Positions 22,208-27,436 of a stretch of DNA of 27,436 bases are shown here, in pieces. The position numbers were made by a program, and so were the translations under genes. The notes beneath the pieces were generated by a model. That model saw only the letters and a program-made list of their open reading frames with translations, searched no databases and was not told the origin of the DNA. The stretch lies in contig CAKSUQ010000026.1 in NCBI GenBank assembly GCA_934502625.1, positions 1 to 27,436 on the forward strand, in the 5' to 3' direction. The stretch's first letter is position 1; each line of letters starts with the position of its first letter. This stretch comes from an uncultured Gemmiger sp. (GTDB lineage: Bacteria; Bacillota; Clostridia; Oscillospirales; Ruminococcaceae).

Positions 22208-23389
22208 TTAGTTTTGCGTCCAGCCGTGCTCGTTCAAAAATTCGCGGATGCGCTTCATGGCGGTCTGCAGATGGTCGACGCTGTAGGCGTAGCTGATGCG
22301 GGCATAGCCCTCGCCCGACGCGCCGAAGGCCGAGCCGGGGATGATGGCGACTTCCTTCTCGCGCAGCAGCTGCTCGCAGAATTCGCTGCTCGTCAGGCCG
22401 CTGATCTGGATCGACGGAAACACATAGAACGCGCCGCGCGGCTCAAAACAGGTCAGCCCCATATCGTTCAGCGATTTCACCACATAGCGGCGGCGGCGGT
22501 TGTACTCGTCGCGCATCATCTCGATCTGGTCGTCGCATTGGCGCAGCGCCGTGATGGCGGCGTACTGGCTCGTGGTCGGGGCGGACATGATGCAGCTCTG
22601 GTGGATCTTCGTCATGACCTTAATCAGTGGCGCGGGGCCTGCGGCGTAGCCCAGCCGCCAGCCCGTCATCGCGTAGGACTTCGAGAAGCCGTTTACGACG
22701 ATGGTGCGCTCGGCCATGCCGGGCAGTGACGCGATGGACACATGCCGGTCAAGGCCGTAGGTCAGTTCGGAGTAAATCTCGTCCGACAGCACCAGCACGT
22801 TCGTCTCACGCAGGACGGCGGCGATCTTCTCCATCTCGGCGGCGCTCATGACCGCGCCGGTGGGGTTATTCGGGTACGGGAAGATCAGCAGCTTCGTCTT
22901 CGGCGTGATAGCCGCACGCAGCTGGTCGGCCGTCAGGCGGAACTGATCCTCGGCGCGGGTGGCGATGTGCACCGGCACGCCGCCGGTCAGCTGGGTGATC
23001 GGCTCGTAGCAGACAAAGCTGGGTTCAGGGATGATGACCTCGTCCCCCGGCTGGACAAGTGCGCGGATGGCAAGGTCGATGGCCTCACTGCCGCCGACCG
23101 TCACAAGGACGTTTTCCTCTTCATAATGCAGCTCAAAGCGGCGCTTCAGGTAGGCGCAGATCTCGTCGCGCAGCTCCTTCAGGCCGGAGTTGGCCGTGTA
23201 CTTGGTGCGCCCCAGCTCCAGGCTGCGGATGCCCGCGTCGCGGACGCTCCACGGCGTTTTGAAGTCCGGCTCGCCGACGCCCAGCGAGATGCAGTGGGGC
23301 ATATCGGCCGCCAGATCAAAGAACTTGCGTATGCCGGACGGGCGCATGGCCTTGGCGGCAGGGGCAAGCAGTTCATCGTAGTTTATCAC
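22208..23389 (-). CDS. PLP-dependent aminotransferase, class I/II
   Basis: The 393-residue enzyme is a fold-type I aminotransferase. K237 in NGFSKSYAMTGWRLGY binds the cofactor as Schiff base; N174 (PYPNNPTG), D203 and Y206 (SDEIY) are the usual PLP contacts; ISLGVGEPDF near the start and a C-terminal YARISYA Arg fit substrate carboxylate binding. It resembles the aspartate/aromatic/PatA-like group found next to Lrp-type regulators in Clostridia; the donor amino acid is unknown. Two GTG starts are possible. The one at 23389 overlaps the regulator's stop as GTGA and gives MINYDELL, as I recall in relatives. The one at 23401 abuts its only purine-rich site. I prefer 23389, with moderate confidence. 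Confidence 0.9.
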   Translation of the reverse strand: MINYDELLAPAAKAMRPSGIRKFFDLAADMPHCISLGVGEPDFKTPWSVRDAGIRSLELGRTKYTANSGLKELRDEICAYLKRRFELHYEEENVLVTVGGSEAIDLAIRALVQPGDEVIIPEPSFVCYEPITQLTGGVPVHIATRAEDQFRLTADQLRAAITPKTKLLIFPYPNNPTGAVMSAAEMEKIAAVLRETNVLVLSDEIYSELTYGLDRHVSIASLPGMAERTIVVNGFSKSYAMTGWRLGYAAGPAPLIKVMTKIHQSCIMSAPTTSQYAAITALRQCDDQIEMMRDEYNRRRRYVVKSLNDMGLTCFEPRGAFYVFPSIQISGLTSSEFCEQLLREKEVAIIPGSAFGASGEGYARISYAYSVDHLQTAMKRIREFLNEHGWTQN

Positions 23390-23865
23390 AGGACGGTACA
23401 CTCTCTTTCATCGGGTTCTTCGGCCAGATACAGGCGGCCGCCGCGCTTATACGGGCGCAGCACAAAGCTGGTGGCGGTGGAGAGCACGTCGTCCAGCGGG
23501 GAGAGGCGCTTTGCCACAAAGATGGCGATTTCTTGGAAGCTGCGCCCCTTGATGGTGACCTGCAGATCGTAGCTGCCACTCATCAGCAGCACGGTGTCGA
23601 CCTCGTCAAACTGAGCGATCGTCATGCCGATGTCGTCGAAGCCGCGTGCCTTGTGCGGGGTAACGCGCAGCTCGATGACGGCCTCCACGAGGTTGACGCC
23701 GGCCTGCTCCCAGTCGACAAGGGTCTCATAGCCGCGGATGTAGCCCTTTTCGGCGGCCTCGTCCATCATGGCGGCGATTTCCTGCGGGGTCTTATCGAGC
23801 ATCGCCGCGATGTCCTCGATCGGCATACGGGCGTTCTTTTCCAGAATACGAAGCAATTCTTCCAT
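23386..23865 (-). CDS. Lrp/AsnC family transcriptional regulator
   Basis: The 159-residue protein has a small N-terminal winged-helix part (about 1-50, LLRILEKNARMPIEDIAAML, an atypical AsnC-type helix-turn-helix). The C-terminal RAM ligand-sensing domain follows (about 60-140, VNLVEAVIELRV, VDTVLLMSGSYDLQVTIKG). Such proteins are dimeric or octameric regulators responding to amino acids. It overlaps the aminotransferase gene by 4 bases, so it likely controls that gene and itself. ATG 23865 is preferred to a GTG at 23874, because GAGGTG lies 8 bases upstream of the ATG and would overlap the GTG. Confidence 0.88.
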   Translation of the reverse strand: MEELLRILEKNARMPIEDIAAMLDKTPQEIAAMMDEAAEKGYIRGYETLVDWEQAGVNLVEAVIELRVTPHKARGFDDIGMTIAQFDEVDTVLLMSGSYDLQVTIKGRSFQEIAIFVAKRLSPLDDVLSTATSFVLRPYKRGGRLYLAEEPDERECTVL

Positions 23866-23897
23866 AATACGCACACCTCTCTTATGTAGATAGTGTC

Positions 23898-23906
23898 ATT
23901 ATAGCA
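23898..23906 (-). promoter_or_regulatory. Extended -10 promoter of the lrp-aminotransferase operon
   Basis: On the minus strand a consensus TATAAT (23903-23898) is preceded by TGC (extended -10). The hexamer 17 bases upstream (ATGCAA) is a poor -35 box, so recognition would rest on the extended -10. Confidence 0.55.
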
Positions 23907-23962
23907 TATCTGTGGGGAGATTGCATCCCTGTTTATGGGATTTTTAGGCGGGCTTTTACCGC

Positions 23963-24005
23963 AAAAAACAGCACCCCCGTGCCATCGCGGCCGCAGGGGT
24001 GCTGT
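23963..24005 (-). terminator. Intrinsic terminator after the membrane-protein gene
   Basis: ACAGCACCCC (23968-23977) pairs with GGGGTGCTGT (23996-24005), followed on the minus strand by a run of T (23968-23963). It ends the gene stopping at 24018 and so separates the rhamnose cluster from the lrp cluster. Confidence 0.85.
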
Positions 24006-24017
24006 CGTTATCCTATT

Positions 24018-24866
24018 TTAGCCTTCCGCAGGGGCGTCCTCCACAGGGGCGGTTTCCTCGTCAGAGGCAGGTTCCTCCACCGGGATGCTCTCGGCGGTAT
24101 CCAGCTGGTCGTTCTGCAGTGCGTCCACAGCACTGTCCGTTGGGGCGGGCGTCGGGGTGGCCTCGACCTTCATGTCACTGTCCTTCAGCGCGGTCAGGTA
24201 CCACTGGCGGTTCTCGCCGCGGGTGAAGACGTAATCCATATACTTCGTCGGCTCGGTGGGCGCGGTCAGGTTCAGCTCGCCGGTGGAGCTATTGGACGAG
24301 GTGGGTACATAACCGACCGTGACGATGCGCCGGCCGTCCTTCTTGGTGATCTTTTCCACGGTGGGCGTGTACAGAGCGACCGAGCTGGTGACAGGCACCA
24401 GATAGGCCTGCTTTTCCTCGTCGTACTGGTAGACGAACTCCGACGTGCTGAACGAGCCCTCTTCAAACTGGTAGTCCGAGCCGAGCAGGTTCGAGATATA
24501 GGTGTCGATCTCCAGCGCAGGGATCAGCGCCGAGCCGGTGTCGGGGTCGCGCTCGTACTCGTCGAGGCTGCCGCCGCTGTTCTGCACCTGATAGACGGTG
24601 CCCCAGATGGCGGCCTGCTTGAAGACGCCGGAGTCGACGCTGCTGACGTCGTCGAAGGCGACGGGGTCGAGCATCACCATGCCGTACAGGCGGTCGCGGT
24701 AATCGTCGTACAGGCTGGACTGATCCAGCGCCGAGCGCACGAGGCCGACGACCCAGCTGAGCACGGTGAACAGGCCGATGAGCGCCAGCAGCAGCGCCGC
24801 ACCGCCCACGACCTGCCGTGCCAGACGGCGGTTATTGCGGATATGTTCTTCTCTGTAGTTTGCCAT
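24018..24866 (-). CDS. Single-pass membrane protein of unknown function
   Basis: I do not recognise a named family. The 282-residue product has a basic N-terminus (YREEHIRNNRRLARQ), one membrane helix at about 20-43 and a long outside domain. Its last 50 residues are an acidic Pro/Ala/Thr/Glu tail. The outside domain has a mixed alpha/beta look (QSSLYDDYRDRLYGMVMLD, SVALYTPTVEKI, YMDYVFTRGENRQWYLTAL) and is conjectured to be wall-facing. The positive-inside rule puts the N-terminus in the cytosol. A GGAG ribosome binding site lies 13 bases before the ATG, longer than ideal. It follows rfbB by 126 bp, interrupted by hairpin repeats, and ends at a terminator. No other promoter is clear, so it may be expressed with the rhamnose genes. 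Confidence 0.78.
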   Translation of the reverse strand: MANYREEHIRNNRRLARQVVGGAALLLALIGLFTVLSWVVGLVRSALDQSSLYDDYRDRLYGMVMLDPVAFDDVSSVDSGVFKQAAIWGTVYQVQNSGGSLDEYERDPDTGSALIPALEIDTYISNLLGSDYQFEEGSFSTSEFVYQYDEEKQAYLVPVTSSVALYTPTVEKITKKDGRRIVTVGYVPTSSNSSTGELNLTAPTEPTKYMDYVFTRGENRQWYLTALKDSDMKVEATPTPAPTDSAVDALQNDQLDTAESIPVEEPASDEETAPVEDAPAEG

Positions 24867-24906
24867 TGTGGAAATGTTGCTCCTTTGGAGGATTGAAAAG
24901 CGGTGC

Positions 24907-24980
24907 GGCGGGGTGAGGGATCCCCCGCCCTACACCCCCATGGAAAGGGAATCGTAGGGCGGCATGCCCCCATGCCGCCG
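24907..24980. repeat. Hairpin repeat fragments between rfbB and the membrane-protein gene
   Basis: Two hairpins are seen. GGCGGGG pairs with CCCCGCC and ends CCCTAC (about 24907-24933). GGCGGCATG (24958-24966) pairs with CATGCCGCC (24971-24979) after GTAGG. They have the ends of the 79-83 bp units at 5300-5535 and 8750-8911, but face outward. No T-run follows, so they are not terminators. Confidence 0.6.
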
Positions 24981-24992
24981 CAGGCAGCCTGT

Positions 24993-26057
24993 TTACTTAT
25001 TCTTGTACATCTGCTCGTAATATTTCTGGTAGTCGCCGCTGGTGACGTGCGCCATCCAGTCGGGGTGTGCCAGATACCAGTCGATCGTCAGCACGATGCC
25101 CTTCTCGAACGGGGTCTCCGGGTACCAGCCCAGATCCTCCTTGATCTTCGTCGGGTCGATGCCGTAGCGGCGGTCGTGGCCAAGGCGGTCGGCAACGTGG
25201 GTGATCAGCTCCTCGCTGATGCCCTCGTCCTTCAGGCGGTCATGCAGCTGGGCGATGACGGTCTTGACGATGAAGATGTTCGGGCGCTCGTTGTGGCCGC
25301 CGACGTTGTAGACCTCGCCGTCCTTGCCGCCATTGGCGACCATATCGATAGCCTTGCAGTGATCCATGACGTACAGCCAGTCGCGGATCTGCATACCGTC
25401 GCCGTAAACCGGCAGCGTCTTGTGCTGCTTCGCGTTATTGATAAGCAGCGGGATCAGCTTCTCCGGGAACTGGTACGGGCCGTAGTTGTTGGAGCAGCGG
25501 GTAATGTTCATCGGCATACCGTAGGTATCGTGGAACGCCTTGACGAACATATCGGCGCTGGCCTTGGAGGCCGAGTAGGGGCTGTGGGGGCACAGCGGGG
25601 TCGTCTCCATGAAGTAGCCCTCTGCGCCCAGCGCACCGTAGACCTCATCGGTGGAAACCTGCAGGTACTTCTTGCCCTCTTTCCATGTCTTTGCGGCGGC
25701 ATCATACCATGCGTCCTTGCAGCACTGCAGCAGATTCACGGTGCCCAGCACGTTGCTCTCGACGAAGATTTCGGGGTTCTTGATGCTGCGGTCAACGTGG
25801 CTCTCGGCCGCAAAGTTGATGACGTAGTCGGGGTCGTACTTCGCGATCAGGTCGGTGACAAGCGCCTTGTCGCAGATGTCGCCCTGCACAAAGATGTGAC
25901 GGGCGTCATCCTCGATGTCCTGCAGGTTTTCAAGGTTGCCGGCGTAGGTCAGCTTGTCGAGGTTGACAAGGCGGATATCCTCGTACTTGTCCAGCATGTA
26001 GTGGACGAAGTTCGAGCCGATGAAACCGGCGCAGCCGGTGACGAGATAAGTCTTCAT
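24993..26057 (-). CDS. rfbB: dTDP-glucose 4,6-dehydratase (RmlB/RfbB)
   Basis: The 354-residue short-chain dehydrogenase-type enzyme converts dTDP-glucose to dTDP-4-keto-6-deoxyglucose, the second step of dTDP-L-rhamnose synthesis. The NAD-binding GCAGFIG (8-14) fits GxxGxxG, VSTDEVYG holds the catalytic Thr-Asp-Glu, and YSASK gives Y161 and K165. RNNYGP-like NNYGPYQFPEKLIPL and GDGMQIRDWLYV are further family marks. ATG 26057 lies 4 bases beyond the rfbD stop, with GGAGAA in the end of rfbD; an in-frame ATG at 26075 is less likely. The product feeds wall or capsule polysaccharide. Family certain. Confidence 0.95.
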   Translation of the reverse strand: MKTYLVTGCAGFIGSNFVHYMLDKYEDIRLVNLDKLTYAGNLENLQDIEDDARHIFVQGDICDKALVTDLIAKYDPDYVINFAAESHVDRSIKNPEIFVESNVLGTVNLLQCCKDAWYDAAAKTWKEGKKYLQVSTDEVYGALGAEGYFMETTPLCPHSPYSASKASADMFVKAFHDTYGMPMNITRCSNNYGPYQFPEKLIPLLINNAKQHKTLPVYGDGMQIRDWLYVMDHCKAIDMVANGGKDGEVYNVGGHNERPNIFIVKTVIAQLHDRLKDEGISEELITHVADRLGHDRRYGIDPTKIKEDLGWYPETPFEKGIVLTIDWYLAHPDWMAHVTSGDYQKYYEQMYKNK

Positions 26058-26061
26058 AGAT

Positions 26062-26967
26062 TTAAAGTTCTCCATTCCAGTTTGCAAAAAAGTCCTTGAG
26101 GGCATCCTGCCAGTCGCGCATCTCGTCGCCGACGGTGCAGCGCAGCATACGGTTTTCCAGCGCACTCCACGCGGGGCGGCTGGCGCTGGCGGGGTTGGCA
26201 GCGGCGTACTCGGCGCTGGTGACGGGCTCGACCTTGCAGGCAAGGCCTGCGCCCTGCATGATGGCCGTGGCGAAATCACACCAGCTGCAGATGCCGTTGC
26301 CGGTGCAGTGGTAGACGCCGTAGTCGTGGCTGACGGCCAGCTTCAAAATATGATAGGCCAGATCGACGGCGTTCGTCGGGTTGCCCAGCTGGTCGTTGAC
26401 GACGGTGATCTTGTCGTGGGTCTGCCCCAAGCGGATCATCGTCTTGACGAAGTTTTTACCGTAGTAGCTGTACAGCCACGCCGTGCGCACGATAAAGTGG
26501 CGGCGGCAGAAGCGCTCGACATACTGCTCGCCCAGCAGCTTCGTCTGGCCGTAGGCCGAGATCGGCGCGGGCACGGCGCACTCATCCAGCGGGATACCGC
26601 CGTTGGCCGTGCCGGGGAAGACGTAATCGGTCGAAATATGGATGAGCCGTGCGTTGACCTTCTCGCAGGCGAGCGCCAGATTGCGCGGGCCGATTGCGTT
26701 GACCTTGAACGCCGCGTCGCGGGCGGTCTCGCAGCCGTCCACGTTGGTGAAGGCGGCGCAGTTGATGACCGTATCCGGCTGATGGCGGCGGATGTAGTTG
26801 ATGGTGGCCTCACGGTCGGTGATGTCCAGTTCGTCCACGTCCACCGGGATGACGGTAGCCTTGCGCAGACGCTCCGGCAATGCACCGAGGGCACAGCCCT
26901 CGTCGGCGAGCTGACGCTGCAGCTCGGTGCCCAGCTGCCCACGGCAGCCGGTAATCAAAATTTTCAT
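26062..26967 (-). CDS. rfbD: dTDP-4-dehydrorhamnose reductase (RmlD/RfbD)
   Basis: The 301-residue NAD(P)H-dependent reductase catalyses the last step to dTDP-L-rhamnose. It starts with MKILITGCRGQLGTEL (G7, G10, G13 of the nucleotide loop). INCAAFTNVDGCE, the catalytic pair in SAYGQTKLLGE (Y139, K143) and IVRTAWLYSYYGKNFVKTM are typical of RmlD. ATG 26967 is supported by GGGGAG; the open frame upstream of it enters the end of rfbA. It sits 19 bases after rfbA and 4 bases before rfbB, so the three are one operon. The rfbC epimerase gene is not in this window. Confidence 0.95.
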   Translation of the reverse strand: MKILITGCRGQLGTELQRQLADEGCALGALPERLRKATVIPVDVDELDITDREATINYIRRHQPDTVINCAAFTNVDGCETARDAAFKVNAIGPRNLALACEKVNARLIHISTDYVFPGTANGGIPLDECAVPAPISAYGQTKLLGEQYVERFCRRHFIVRTAWLYSYYGKNFVKTMIRLGQTHDKITVVNDQLGNPTNAVDLAYHILKLAVSHDYGVYHCTGNGICSWCDFATAIMQGAGLACKVEPVTSAEYAAANPASASRPAWSALENRMLRCTVGDEMRDWQDALKDFFANWNGEL

Positions 26968-26986
26968 GCTTACTCCCCTACTCTGA

Positions 26987-27436
26987 TCAGTAAAGCAGCT
27001 TATCGTCGGCCACATTCTTCAGGTGCTGGCCGTAGGGGCTCTTGCCGTAGCGGGCGGCACTCTCCAGCAGCTTTTCCTTCGTGATCCAGCCGTACTTGTA
27101 GGCAATTTCCTCCGGCGCGGAGATCTTGATGCCCTGACGCTGCTCGACGGTCTGCACAAAGGTAGCCGCCTCGACGAGGGAATCCATCGTGCCGGTGTCG
27201 AGCCATGCGTACCCACGGCCGAGCAGCTGGACATCCAGCTTGCCCTCGTCGAGATACATCTGGTTCAGGGTGGTGATCTCCAGCTCGCCGCGGGCGCTGG
27301 GCTTGACCTGCTTCGCCATCTTGACGACGTCGCTGTTATAGAAGTACAGGCCGGTGACGGCGTAGTTGCTCTTGGGGTTGGCGGGCTTTTCCTCAATGTC
27401 GGTGGCGTGGCCGTCCTTGTCGAACGCGACGACGCC
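26987..27436 (-). CDS. rfbA: Glucose-1-phosphate thymidylyltransferase, C-terminal part (RmlA/RfbA)
   Basis: The frame runs off the right edge, so the 149 visible residues are the C-terminal half of a protein of about 290. [20 protein letters not shown] and [14 protein letters not shown] are the sugar-nucleotide transferase core, and [14 protein letters not shown] with [18 protein letters not shown] are the conserved end of RmlA. The enzyme makes dTDP-glucose from dTTP and glucose-1-phosphate, the first step of dTDP-rhamnose synthesis. It is the first visible gene of the rfbA-rfbD-rfbB operon; any promoter lies beyond the window. Confidence 0.95.
   Translation of the reverse strand, partial: GVVAFDKDGHATDIEEKPANPKSNYAVTGLYFYNSDVVKMAKQVKPSARGELEITTLNQMYLDEGKLDVQLLGRGYAWLDTGTMDSLVEAATFVQTVEQRQGIKISAPEEIAYKYGWITKEKLLESAARYGKSPYGQHLKNVADDKLLY

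Overview
The window reads as chromosomal DNA from a GC-rich, gut-type Firmicute, most likely Oscillospiraceae/Ruminococcaceae (Gemmiger, Subdoligranulum or Faecalibacterium-like). I infer this from the AddAB rather than RecBCD nuclease, SpoIIR, the DUF1846 protein, Clostridia-style SpoIID-like/peptidoglycan-binding proteins, sigma-A promoters with good -10 boxes, purine-rich ribosome binding sites, and several dispersed hairpin repeats. No tRNA, rRNA, CRISPR array, transposase or phage gene is visible.

Layout: (1) 1-1780, a repeat-bearing flank and a DUF1846 gene with its own promoter and terminator. (2) 1866-4628, a peptidoglycan-binding protein whose front end is missing, followed 3 bp later by an M15 peptidase. 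(3) 4629-5268, a nitroreductase behind a clear promoter. (4) 5269-7148, a secreted zinc-ribbon protein of unknown function whose promoter spacer holds ten consecutive C/G bases, between two repeat-rich intergenic regions. (5) 7149-10882, a GH13 alpha-glucan hydrolase and a CstA-type carrier, divergently transcribed. (6) 10883-13619, an amino-acid ABC importer (binding lipoprotein, permease, ATPase) behind a leader with an intrinsic terminator.

From 13668 to the right edge everything lies on the minus strand. Reading in the direction of transcription from the right edge, these are rfbA (cut by the window end), rfbD and rfbB for dTDP-rhamnose, then a one-pass membrane protein of unknown function. 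After a terminator come an Lrp-like regulator, an aminotransferase, ispE, spoIIR, addB and addA. The genes from lrp to ispE are tightly packed or overlapping.

No wholly new multi-gene system is evident. The most interesting signals are regulatory. The first is the possible phase-variable promoter with a C10 tract inside a 20-nt spacer (6745-6776). The second is a perfect 12-bp hairpin that would hide the spoIIR ribosome binding site in read-through mRNA but not in mRNA from a promoter lying inside the hairpin (21239-21290). Others are a possible attenuator ahead of the amino-acid importer, an 18-bp operator-like palindrome at the GH13 start site, and a family of about 80-bp hairpin units with variable, self-complementary cores.
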